DNA of 62,846 nucleotides. Source: Bacteroidales bacterium UBA1715. Its GTDB lineage: Bacteria > Bacteroidota > Bacteroidia > Bacteroidales > UBA1715. The notes beneath the pieces were generated by a model. The model saw only the letters and a list, made by a program, of their open reading frames with translations, did no database searches and was not told the DNA's origin. Numbering within the stretch: position 1 is the first letter of the stretch; the number at the start of each line of letters is the position of its first letter. Where the stretch lies: NCBI GenBank assembly GCA_002317135.1, contig DCIX01000038.1, positions 74,485 to 137,330 of the forward strand. Direction: 5' to 3'. Below, in pieces: positions 44,694 to 52,363 of the stretch. Position numbers and translations under genes: made by a program.

Positions 44694-45466
44694 CGAATAA
44701 TTGTATCGCCACCTTTATAGGATTTCACTTCCATTCCATTTTCGGAAAGAACAGCGTATGTTGAATTCCAAATCCAATTTCCAAGATTGACATATCGAGA
44801 ACCAGGCGCGATCTCTCTATCGGCAGCAACATGGCGATGACCAAACACAAAATAGTCATAAAATTTTTCTGTAAGGACATCTTTTGCATATAGCACCAAA
44901 TATTCCTTATCGTCACCGCAATAATCAGGTAATTGTTTTTCCGGAGCACGTTTGGCACGCTTCTTACGATTATGTCGTGACCACGCACGGCCAAAACCAT
45001 ACGCCCAATTGGTTGGGACAAACGAGAACAAAAATTGAAGAACAGAATTACTAAAAAAAGCGTTCAAGAAATTCATACCTTTATCGTATGATCCCAACGC
45101 ATGTCCGTGATGAATATAGAGTTTCTTTCCAAAATATTCACGAACAATTGGTTCCATATAAATAGTCGCACCTATTTCCCGAGTCAAATAGTCGCCATAC
45201 CACATATCGTGGTTTCCTCGGAAAATATTGACAGGAATACCGGACTCAACAAATTCAGCCAATTTTGACAAAAAACGAATATAACCTTGTGGAGCTACAT
45301 ACTTATATTCGAACCAAAAATCGAACACATCACCTACCAAGAACAATTCTGCACAATTCGGTTTAATCTCGTCAAGCCACTTGATAACCAAAGCCTCACG
45401 TTCCGCACTTTCCTCTTCTGTAGGAAAGCCAAAATGAAAATCCGATGCAAAATAAATATTCTTCAT
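44690..45466 (-). CDS. lpxH: UDP-2,3-diacylglucosamine pyrophosphatase
   Basis: LpxH cleaves UDP-2,3-diacylglucosamine to lipid X in lipid A synthesis. The 258-residue calcineurin-like phosphoesterase shows the metal ligands SDFHFG, LVGDVFDFWFE, FRGNHDMW, IHHGHALG and FVFGHRHVA. It is longer than the 240-residue E. coli LpxH, with a basic insertion (RHNRKKRAKRAPEKQ). Convergent with DUF5683. Confidence 0.9.
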   Translation of the reverse strand: MKNIYFASDFHFGFPTEEESAEREALVIKWLDEIKPNCAELFLVGDVFDFWFEYKYVAPQGYIRFLSKLAEFVESGIPVNIFRGNHDMWYGDYLTREIGATIYMEPIVREYFGKKLYIHHGHALGSYDKGMNFLNAFFSNSVLQFLFSFVPTNWAYGFGRAWSRHNRKKRAKRAPEKQLPDYCGDDKEYLVLYAKDVLTEKFYDYFVFGHRHVAADREIAPGSRYVNLGNWIWNSTYAVLSENGMEVKSYKGGDTIIR

Positions 45467-45471
45467 AGTTG

Positions 45472-45479
45472 CAAAGATA
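45472..45479 (-). promoter_or_regulatory. -7 box for lpxH, near-leaderless
   Basis: Minus-strand TATCTTTG, an exact TAnnTTTG match, only 5 bases before the lpxH ATG, which predicts a leaderless or nearly leaderless mRNA. Confidence 0.6.
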
Positions 45480-45703
45480 AGGAATTTGGCAATGGATAAT
45501 TGACAATTGACAATTAAATGTTACGAATAAAGAACACCAAATAAAGACGTATCGCATACGCCCACATAACGGTCTATTCTATCAAACGCAACCGCGTAAG
45601 ACCGCTTTTACACCCCATTATACATGTTGTTGGAGGTAAACAATTATTATAGCAAATTGCATAAATTATCAATCGTCAATTGTCAATTATCAATTAATAT
45701 TTG
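45480..45703. other. Intergenic DNA with repeats and small hairpins
   Basis: Between divergent lpxH and nfnA. It is flanked by oppositely oriented AATTGAC strings (45491-45517 and 45664-45698). Inside are CGTAT-CGC-ATACG (45548-45560), resembling a decayed GTAGAGACG palindrome, and a nested hairpin CGGTCT (45570-45575) / AGACCG (45599-45604) enclosing ACGC-AACC-GCGT (45586-45597). No open frame or tRNA is evident. Confidence 0.55.
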
Positions 45704-45711
45704 TACCTTTG
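45680..45711 (+). promoter_or_regulatory. nfnAB promoter
   Basis: -33 TTG (45680-45682) and an exact -7 TACCTTTG (45704-45711) separated by 21 bp, 21 bases before the nfnA ATG. The -33 again lies in an AATTGAC string. Confidence 0.6.
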
Positions 45712-45732
45712 TATGTCAAAAAGCAAAAAGAA

Positions 45733-46557
45733 ATGAATAAAATTATCAGAAAAAAAATGCTTTCCGAGAATGTGGCTGAGCTTGAAGTAGAAGCACCACA
45801 GATCGCGAAGAAAAGAAAAGCAGGTCACTTCGTTATCGTTCGTTTCGATGAAAAAGGTGAACGTATACCTCTTACAATCTCAAGTGCCGATGTAGAAAAA
45901 GGCACAATTACTCTTATCCTACAGAAAGTTGGTGTTAGTACAAATAAAATCGCTTCTCTAGAAGTTGGTGACTATTTGCACGATGTTGTTGGTCCTCTTG
46001 GTAAAGCAACTCATATCGAAAAATTCGGTACTGTTCTTTGTTGTGGTGGCGGTGTTGGTGTTGCTCCTCTTCTACCTATCGTACAAGCAATGAAGGCTGC
46101 TGGCAACCGTGTAATTTCTGTATTGGCTGCTCGTAGCAAAGATCTTATCATTTTGGAAGATGAAATCCGTAAAAGTTCCGACGAAGTTATCATTATGACT
46201 GACGATGGTTCTTACGGTCAACAAGGTGTTGTTACCGTTGGTATGGAACAAGCTATTAAGAAAGAAAAAATCGATTTCTGTATGGCTATCGGTCCTGCTA
46301 TTATGATGAAATTTGCAGCATTAAAAACGAAAGAATACGATATTCCTACATACGTTAGCTTGAACACTATTATGGTGGACGGTACTGGTATGTGCGGTGC
46401 GTGCCGTGTTACAATCGACGGAAAAACTAAATTCGTATGCGTTGATGGTCCTGAATTCGATGCCCACAAGGTTGACTTCGGCGAAATGATGATGCGTATG
46501 GGTGCTTACAAAGCTGAAGAAAAAGCTGCATTAGATAATTATCTACAAAACAAATAG
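45733..46557 (+). CDS. nfnA: NADH-dependent reduced ferredoxin:NADP+ oxidoreductase, subunit A
   Basis: The 274-residue flavoprotein is of the ferredoxin-NADP reductase/DHOD-K type (SudB/NfnA): FAD-binding RIPLTISSADVEKGTITL, NAD-binding VLCCGGGVGVAPLLPI, and a C-terminal [2Fe-2S] cluster region, DGTGMCGACRVTI...FVCVDGPEFD. With NfnB it bifurcates electrons from NADPH to ferredoxin and NAD+, or the reverse, balancing redox in anaerobes. ATG 45733 is chosen because the longer frame starts with a TTG inside the promoter. Codon bias is strong (GGT, GCT, CGT). Confidence 0.88.
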   Translation: MNKIIRKKMLSENVAELEVEAPQIAKKRKAGHFVIVRFDEKGERIPLTISSADVEKGTITLILQKVGVSTNKIASLEVGDYLHDVVGPLGKATHIEKFGTVLCCGGGVGVAPLLPIVQAMKAAGNRVISVLAARSKDLIILEDEIRKSSDEVIIMTDDGSYGQQGVVTVGMEQAIKKEKIDFCMAIGPAIMMKFAALKTKEYDIPTYVSLNTIMVDGTGMCGACRVTIDGKTKFVCVDGPEFDAHKVDFGEMMMRMGAYKAEEKAALDNYLQNK

Positions 46558-46569
46558 GAGACTGGTACA

Positions 46570-48039
46570 ATGGAAAATCAAGATTTTATAAAAGAACAAC
46601 GCGCACAAGCTTGGCGTGAAGAATTACGCAAGAAAATCTCTGCGAAAGATCGTTCAAATATGGATCGTGTTTCTATGCCAGAACAAGATCCTATCGCTCG
46701 TAGCAAAAACTACGAAGAAGTAAATATGGGTATCACTAAAGAACAAGCAATCGCTGAATCTCACCGTTGCTTGGACTGTGCAAATCCAACATGTATGCAA
46801 GGTTGTCCTGTTGGAATTTACATCCCAGGATTCATTAAATGTATAGAAAACGAAGACTTCCTTGGTGCTGCCAAGGTTATTAAGCAAACAAGTGCTCTTC
46901 CTGCTGTTTGCGGTCGTGTTTGTCCACAAGAAAAACAATGTGAATCTCAATGTATTCACTTGAAAATGAAGAAACCTGCTGTTGCAATTGGTAACTTGGA
47001 ACGTTTCGTAGCTGACTACGAACGTGAATCTGGACAAATGTCTTTACCAGAACTTGCTCCAAAGAATGGTTTCAAAGTTGCAGTTATCGGTTCGGGACCT
47101 GCTGGTCTTGCTTGTGCTGGTGACTTGGCTAAAGCTGGTTGCGATGTAACTGTATTCGAAGCATTACACGAAATTGGTGGCGTGTTAAAATATGGTATTC
47201 CAGAATTCCGTCTTCCAAATAGCATTGTTGATGTTGAAATCAACAACTTGGAAAAAATGGGCGTTACTTTCGTTAAAGACTTCGTTGTTGGAAACACTGC
47301 AACAATCGATGATTTACGTGCAGAAGGCTTCAACGCATTCTTCGTAGCAAGTGGTGCCGGTCTTCCAAGATTCATGGGTATCCCAGGAGAAAACTACACA
47401 GGTATTCTTTCTTCTAACGAATACTTAACTCGTGTAAACTTGATGAGTGCTGCAAAACCTGAATTCGACACTCCTACTTTCTTCGGTAAGAATGTTGCCG
47501 TTATCGGTGGTGGTAATACTGCTATGGACTCTGTTCGTACAGCAAAACGTCTTGGTGCAGAAAGAGCAATGATTATCTATCGTCGCTCTCTTGATGAAAT
47601 GCCAGCTCGTAAGGAAGAAATTCACCACGCACAACAAGAAGGTGTTGAATTCCTTTGCTTGAACAACCCTATTGAATATTTAGCAGACGAGAAAGGTCAT
47701 GTAAACAAGGTTAAAGTTCAAAAAATGGAACTTGGCGAACCAGATGCATCTGGACGTAGAAGTCCTGTTGCCGTAGCCGGCTCTGAATACGAAATCGATG
47801 TTGACTTGGTAGTTGTGAGCGTTGGTGTATCACCTAACCCACTTATTCCAAACAGCGTAGAAGGCCTTGAAATGTCTCCAAAACGCACTATAGTTGTTAA
47901 CGAATCACAACAAAGTAACATTTCCGACATCTTCGCCGGCGGTGACATTGTTCGTGGTGGTGCAACAGTAATTCTTGCAATGGGTGATGGTCGTCGCGCT
48001 GCTGCAGGTATTATGGAATATTTGAACAGTAAGAAATAA
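46570..48039 (+). CDS. nfnB: NfnB / glutamate synthase small-subunit-type oxidoreductase
   Basis: The 489-residue protein has two N-terminal iron-sulfur segments (CLDCANPTCMQGCPVGIYIPGFI and CGRVCPQEKQCESQC), then FAD-binding VAVIGSGPAGLACAGDLAKAG and NADPH-binding VAVIGGGNTAMDSVRTAKRLGA. Such proteins are often annotated gltA/gltD, but pairing with an NfnA-type gene 12 bases upstream makes NfnB the better call. There is no large glutamate synthase subunit here. Confidence 0.88.
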   Translation: MENQDFIKEQRAQAWREELRKKISAKDRSNMDRVSMPEQDPIARSKNYEEVNMGITKEQAIAESHRCLDCANPTCMQGCPVGIYIPGFIKCIENEDFLGAAKVIKQTSALPAVCGRVCPQEKQCESQCIHLKMKKPAVAIGNLERFVADYERESGQMSLPELAPKNGFKVAVIGSGPAGLACAGDLAKAGCDVTVFEALHEIGGVLKYGIPEFRLPNSIVDVEINNLEKMGVTFVKDFVVGNTATIDDLRAEGFNAFFVASGAGLPRFMGIPGENYTGILSSNEYLTRVNLMSAAKPEFDTPTFFGKNVAVIGGGNTAMDSVRTAKRLGAERAMIIYRRSLDEMPARKEEIHHAQQEGVEFLCLNNPIEYLADEKGHVNKVKVQKMELGEPDASGRRSPVAVAGSEYEIDVDLVVVSVGVSPNPLIPNSVEGLEMSPKRTIVVNESQQSNISDIFAGGDIVRGGATVILAMGDGRRAAAGIMEYLNSKK

Positions 48040-48063
48040 AAATTTACCGTTTGTTTTTTTGAT

Positions 48064-48101
48064 GAGATGCCATGTTGCGAAATGTGGTGTCTCTTTTTTT
48101 T
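48064..48101 (+). terminator. nfnAB terminator
   Basis: GAGATGCCAT (48064-48073) pairs with GTGGTGTCTC (48084-48093), ten pairs counting G-T, followed by eight T. Confidence 0.82.
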
Positions 48102-48115
48102 GTACCTATATGAAA

Positions 48116-48139
48116 TGAGACGATACACAAATCGTCTCA
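48116..48139. repeat. Short palindrome, GAGACG family
   Basis: TGAGACGAT (48116-48124) / ATCGTCTCA (48131-48139) with a 6-base loop. It resembles the GTAGAGACG palindromes elsewhere in the window but lacks their outer GTA/TAC. Confidence 0.5.
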
Positions 48140-48168
48140 ATTCCCTTTCGATAATATATTATTAAAAA

Positions 48169-48204
48169 CAAAAGCGCTGAACCAACGATTCAGCGCTTTT
48201 GTTT
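48169..48204 (-). terminator. sulP terminator (bidirectional form)
   Basis: Perfect 13-bp stem CAAAAGCGCTGAA (48169-48181) / TTCAGCGCTTTTG (48189-48201), A-rich on the left and T-rich on the right. It serves the minus-strand SulP gene that ends at 48225 and may back up the nfnAB terminator. Confidence 0.85.
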
Positions 48205-48224
48205 GTTATACTACTATAATGTTG

Positions 48225-49928
48225 TTATTGTAAATTCATTTCGGCAGAAAGCTCTCCGGCACGTTTAATGGCCTTACGAATGTGATCGTGTACGTTATCT
48301 TCTCCGACAAGATTTACTAAGCCTGCTTTTTTCAATGATTTCATAACAACTGGATTTACACCAGAAAGTATTACTACACGACCGTCTGCTAAAGTATTGC
48401 GAATAAACATTTCCAAGTTGTGCAAACCTGTTGAGTCAATAAAAGATACTTTACGCATACGCACAATACGGATAATCTTATCGTTATGTTCACGAGTAAT
48501 TTCATCAAATTTGTTGGCAATACCAAAGAAGAATGGACCATCAACTTCATACACTTCTGTTCCTGCAGGAATTATTAATTTTTCGTCAGCACCTTCACCA
48601 TCGTGGTGGATTTCCATTTCATCACTAATAACAGAGATGTTGGTACTTTCCATAATACGCTTCATAAACACTACAATTGCCATCAACAAACCAACTTCTA
48701 TAGCAATAGTAAGATCGAATAGTACTGTAAGTAGTAATGTAGTAAACATTATAGTTGTACTCATACGCGATTGCTTGCAGATAGCCACAATTGAACGCCA
48801 GCCACTCATATTGTAACTAACAACAATAAGAACACCTGCCAAACAAGGCATTGGAATAGCACCTACAAGTGAACCTAAGAATAATAACACAAGCAAAAGA
48901 ACTATGGTATGTACAATACCAGCAACTGGAGTACGACCGCCATTGTTAATGTTTGCCATAGTACGAGCAATTGCTCCTGTAGCAGGAATACCACCAAAGA
49001 ATGGAACAACAAGGTTTGCTACACCTTGAGCTATAAGTTCGGTGTTAGAATTGTGTTTATCACCTATTACACCATCAGCAACCATTGCCGACAATAATGA
49101 TTCTATCGCACCAAGCATTGCCATAGTAAATGCTACAGGCAAAAGCATAGTAATTGTATCTAGTAAATTGCCATCACCATCCATTTTTGGTACGCTAAGC
49201 GATGGTAGTCCTTCAGGTAATTCATAAAGGTCACCAATTGTTTTTATGCTGTCGATTCCTGCATAATTGCGAAGCACCCAGCAAACTATTGTCATAATAA
49301 CAATTGCAAAGAATGCTCCTGGTATTTTCTTGCTAATCTTAGGTGTAAGTGTAATAATAAGAATACTTACGATACCTACCGCAAAAGACATCCAATTAAT
49401 ATCCGAAATATGGTTAGCATAGCAAGTCCATTTTTCAATAAAGTTTGCAGGAACACCTGTAATACCCATACCAAAAAGATCGTTCATTTGAGTTGAGAAG
49501 ATAGTGATGGCAATACCACCGGTAAAACCAACAATAATAGGATACGGCATAAACTTAATGACACTACCAAGTTTTACTACACCCATTATAATAAGCATTA
49601 TACCCGTCATAATGGTTGCAATAAGCAATCCATTAAGACCGTATTGTTGAATTACACCGTAAATAATTACAATAAATGCACCAGTAGGACCACCAATTTG
49701 CACCTTAGTTCCGCCCAAAGCCGAAATGATAAGACCAGCAATAATCGCTGTTACCAAACCTTCGGTTGGACCAACACCCGATGCTATACCGAACGAAATA
49801 GCAAGTGGAATTGCAATTACACCTACAATAATTCCAGCAACAATATCGGTAGTAAATTGTGCACGATTAAAATTACGAAGTGTTTCAAAAAATCTTGGAT
49901 GGAAGTCAATAGTTTCTTTTACCTTCAT
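48225..49928 (-). CDS. SulP family anion transporter with STAS domain
   Basis: The 567-residue inner-membrane protein has about 12 or more hydrophobic segments, starting AGIIVGVIAIPLAISFGIASGVGPTEGLVTA and containing GTKVQIGGPTGAFIVII, the SulP substrate region. A cytoplasmic STAS domain forms the C-terminus (GTEVYEVDGPFFFGIANKFDE...RMRKVSFIDSTGLHNLEMF). The family carries sulfate, bicarbonate or other anions, and the substrate is not evident. It is a single gene with its own promoter and terminator. Confidence 0.92.
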   Translation of the reverse strand: MKVKETIDFHPRFFETLRNFNRAQFTTDIVAGIIVGVIAIPLAISFGIASGVGPTEGLVTAIIAGLIISALGGTKVQIGGPTGAFIVIIYGVIQQYGLNGLLIATIMTGIMLIIMGVVKLGSVIKFMPYPIIVGFTGGIAITIFSTQMNDLFGMGITGVPANFIEKWTCYANHISDINWMSFAVGIVSILIITLTPKISKKIPGAFFAIVIMTIVCWVLRNYAGIDSIKTIGDLYELPEGLPSLSVPKMDGDGNLLDTITMLLPVAFTMAMLGAIESLLSAMVADGVIGDKHNSNTELIAQGVANLVVPFFGGIPATGAIARTMANINNGGRTPVAGIVHTIVLLLVLLFLGSLVGAIPMPCLAGVLIVVSYNMSGWRSIVAICKQSRMSTTIMFTTLLLTVLFDLTIAIEVGLLMAIVVFMKRIMESTNISVISDEMEIHHDGEGADEKLIIPAGTEVYEVDGPFFFGIANKFDEITREHNDKIIRIVRMRKVSFIDSTGLHNLEMFIRNTLADGRVVILSGVNPVVMKSLKKAGLVNLVGEDNVHDHIRKAIKRAGELSAEMNLQ

Positions 49929-49995
49929 TTTACCTCTGTTTTATAGACCTTTTAACGGAGCTTACTATTGGCATAGATTCACTCCAAAAACGCGG

Positions 49996-50025
49996 CAAAA
50001 CTACACAAATTTTGAAATTAGCAAA
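49996..50025 (-). promoter_or_regulatory. sulP promoter
   Basis: Minus-strand -33 TTTG (50022-50025) and exact -7 TAGTTTTG (49996-50003), 18 bp apart, giving a 5' leader of about 60 bases. Confidence 0.65.
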
Positions 50026-50141
50026 ATGTATAAAGATAATTATTTTTCAGTTACTTAAAAAGAAAAATATACCTATTCATATATTTTATGTAATAGCAAC
50101 GTTTTTCTACGGAATTTCTCTATTTTTACCCAGTTTTAAAT

Positions 50142-50984
50142 ATGAAACCATCTATTTCTCTCATAATAGCGTTCTACAACGACATTCTATGGCTCGAAAT
50201 GATTCTTGAGCAACTGAAAATGCAGACATTCAAGAACTTCGAAGTTGTTATTGCGGACGATGGTTCCAAAGCGGAAGTGGTACAACGTATCAATCAAATA
50301 AAAGACGCCTATCCATTCCCTATTCAACATATTTGGCACGAAGATTTAGGTTGGCGAAAAGACATTATTCTAAACAAAGCCGTGGTTGCTTCGCAGGCAG
50401 ATTATATAGTAATAATTGACGGCGATTGCATTCCACATAGAAAATTCCTACAAGACCATTGGGATTTTAAACAAGAAGGAACCATTTCTGCCGGACGACG
50501 AGTAACATTGCCAAAAAAAATCAGCGATTCATTGACCGTTGAAAAAATCAACAATAAGATTCTTTCACATATTACCTTGCGCATTTTATGGGCTGGTATC
50601 GTGAAGGAAGTACGCCATACGGAAAACATAATTAGAATTCGCCCAATATGGCTCCGAAAAATGTTTTTAAAACAAAGAACTCATGGTTTGTTAGGTTGTA
50701 ATTTCGGCATTTACAAATCTGATATCCTGAAAGTTAACGGCTTTGACGAACGATATCTTGCTCCTGCTACTGGCGAAGACACCGACTTGGAAGCACGCCT
50801 AAATAGAATTGGCATCCGTGCTCATGTTCACAAGCATGTGATGACACAATTCCACAAAAATCATCCGCTATTAATGAATAGATGGGAAGCCGATAACGAG
50901 AAAATTCTACAATATAATAAGGACAACAATATCAGTTTTACCCCTTGGGGCATAGACAAATCAAGCCTTACAGATTCTCAATAA
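50142..50984 (+). CDS. Family 2 glycosyltransferase
   Basis: The 280-residue GT-A enzyme has LIIAFYNDILWLEMILEQL, VIADDGS, the metal-binding IDGDCIPH (DxD-like), LGCNFGIYKSD, and GFDERYLAPATGEDTDLEARL, as in chondroitin/galactosyltransferase-like GT2 with a GT7-type C-terminal part. Sugar and acceptor unknown, probably a surface glycan. TATTTTTA at 50121 may be its -7 box. Its last 17 bases overlap the convergent mqnB end. Confidence 0.88.
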   Translation: MKPSISLIIAFYNDILWLEMILEQLKMQTFKNFEVVIADDGSKAEVVQRINQIKDAYPFPIQHIWHEDLGWRKDIILNKAVVASQADYIVIIDGDCIPHRKFLQDHWDFKQEGTISAGRRVTLPKKISDSLTVEKINNKILSHITLRILWAGIVKEVRHTENIIRIRPIWLRKMFLKQRTHGLLGCNFGIYKSDILKVNGFDERYLAPATGEDTDLEARLNRIGIRAHVHKHVMTQFHKNHPLLMNRWEADNEKILQYNKDNNISFTPWGIDKSSLTDSQ

Positions 50985-51588
50985 CCTCGGCAATTGCCCG
51001 ATGTAAATTTTCAACCGCAAGCGCAATATTCCATCTGGATTTATCGCGTTCACCAACCGTATTTGAAACAGTACGCAATTGGATAAATGGAATATCTTCC
51101 TTAATACAAACATAATGTACATAGGCACCTTCCATTGTTTCGACAGCAGGATGAAATTTTTTCTCAAGCATCGATATTTGTTCTGGCAACGACGAAATTG
51201 TTTGCGATGTAACTCCAATAACCTTCGGGAACGCAGCTACATCGGTATTTGTTGCAACAAGTTCTCCTTCCGTAAAAGGCGACTTATGTGAGCTGATTAA
51301 CTTCATTTCAAAACCAGTTTTCCATTTACCTTCTTCAAAAACACCAAAATCAGCAAAATGATCTATCATTACATTGACAGTTTCACCAATTTCTAATGTT
51401 TTGTCAAACGTGCCACATATTCCCGCATGTATCACAAAATCAGGTCTTTGCTCGCAACAATATTTCGTCACGTTATACATAGTGGCAAATCCACCTATGC
51501 CAGAAACCAACACAGAAACAGTGTGTTCTGTATCTACCGAAAAATTACGAGCTTCGAGTTCCGAAGGGAAAACTACCAAAATGTTCAT
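50968..51588 (-). CDS. mqnB: Futalosine hydrolase
   Basis: MqnB removes the base from futalosine in the alternative menaquinone pathway. The 206-residue nucleosidase-fold protein has LVSGIGGFATMYNVT, FVIHAGICGTFD, and the diagnostic C-terminal VETMEGAYVHYVC...QLRTVSNTVGERDKSRWNI. No other mqn gene is nearby. It is the last gene of the operon starting at thyA, with its ATG overlapping the GT2 stop. Confidence 0.9.
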   Translation of the reverse strand: MNILVVFPSELEARNFSVDTEHTVSVLVSGIGGFATMYNVTKYCCEQRPDFVIHAGICGTFDKTLEIGETVNVMIDHFADFGVFEEGKWKTGFEMKLISSHKSPFTEGELVATNTDVAAFPKVIGVTSQTISSLPEQISMLEKKFHPAVETMEGAYVHYVCIKEDIPFIQLRTVSNTVGERDKSRWNIALAVENLHRAIAEVIENL

Positions 51589-52340
51589 CGCTGTTTATTT
51601 AGAAGATATAACTTGCTGTATTTTAGAAATACAGCGTATGCTGAATCTGCACAAACTATTAGACCAGTAAATCCATCTAAAAAGCCAAGTTGGAAGAAAT
51701 ACATTCTCACAAAACGCCACAACGGTTGAAACAAAATTGCAAGAATTGAGGATTTTTTCCCTTTATTGAACTTAGCTTGTGCCGAAAGTGTGGAGAATTT
51801 ATTAACCTGTTCAATATGTTGTTCGATTGAATGAAACGAATAATGATGCATATTTCCCGAAAGTCTAACAACTGGTATTTGTGTTTCAAACGACAACAAT
51901 TCGTGAATTTCTCCTTTCCATTTCGCCAAATCTTTCTGCCACAAACGAACACGATAATCGTGATTCCAACCACAATGGTTTACCGGTTTTCCACAGAAAT
52001 AAGTAAGTCGATTAAAATCGTATGCTTTTGCTGGAAATCCAGCATTTTTTTCTTTCAAAATAGACTGAATCAAATCTTCAGACAAAACCTCATCAGCATC
52101 TATCGACAAAATGAAGTTATTGTTTGTGAGCGAGTTAGCATAATTTTTCTGTTCTGAATATCCTAACCATTTTTGCGACACAAAATTCACATTGAATTTC
52201 TTGCAGATTTCCTCTGTTCTGTCGGTAGAAAGTGAGTCAACAACAATAACTTCATCGGCGACCGACTGAACTGACGCTAAACAACGCTCAATATTTCGTT
52301 CCTCGTTTCCTGTGATTATGACAACTGAAAGTTTCTCCAT
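51585..52340 (-). CDS. Family 2 glycosyltransferase (WaaE-like)
   Basis: The 251-residue protein begins MEKLSVVIITGNEERNIERCLAS and has EVIVVDSLSTDRT, ILSIDADEVLSEDLI (metal-binding DAD) and CGWNHDYRVRLWQ, as in the WaaE/KdtX family that adds sugars to LPS core. A hydrophobic C-terminal helix suggests membrane association. ATG 52340 is preferred over the longer GTG frame that overlaps the upstream gene. Confidence 0.88.
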   Translation of the reverse strand: MEKLSVVIITGNEERNIERCLASVQSVADEVIVVDSLSTDRTEEICKKFNVNFVSQKWLGYSEQKNYANSLTNNNFILSIDADEVLSEDLIQSILKEKNAGFPAKAYDFNRLTYFCGKPVNHCGWNHDYRVRLWQKDLAKWKGEIHELLSFETQIPVVRLSGNMHHYSFHSIEQHIEQVNKFSTLSAQAKFNKGKKSSILAILFQPLWRFVRMYFFQLGFLDGFTGLIVCADSAYAVFLKYSKLYLLNKQR

Positions 52341-52363
52341 TTTGTGCTTTTTACAAATGTACA

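Noticed and set aside
45570..45604. tRNA or small RNA gene between lpxH and nfnA
   Set aside because: Only two short hairpins; no cloverleaf, no T-loop sequence and no promoter pointing through it.
45709..45732. TTG start eight codons upstream in nfnA
   Set aside because: It lies inside the exact -7 box TACCTTTG, so it would not be transcribed.
46570..48039. Glutamate synthase small subunit (gltD)
   Set aside because: There is no large subunit nearby and an NfnA-type gene lies 12 bases upstream, so NfnB is the better reading.
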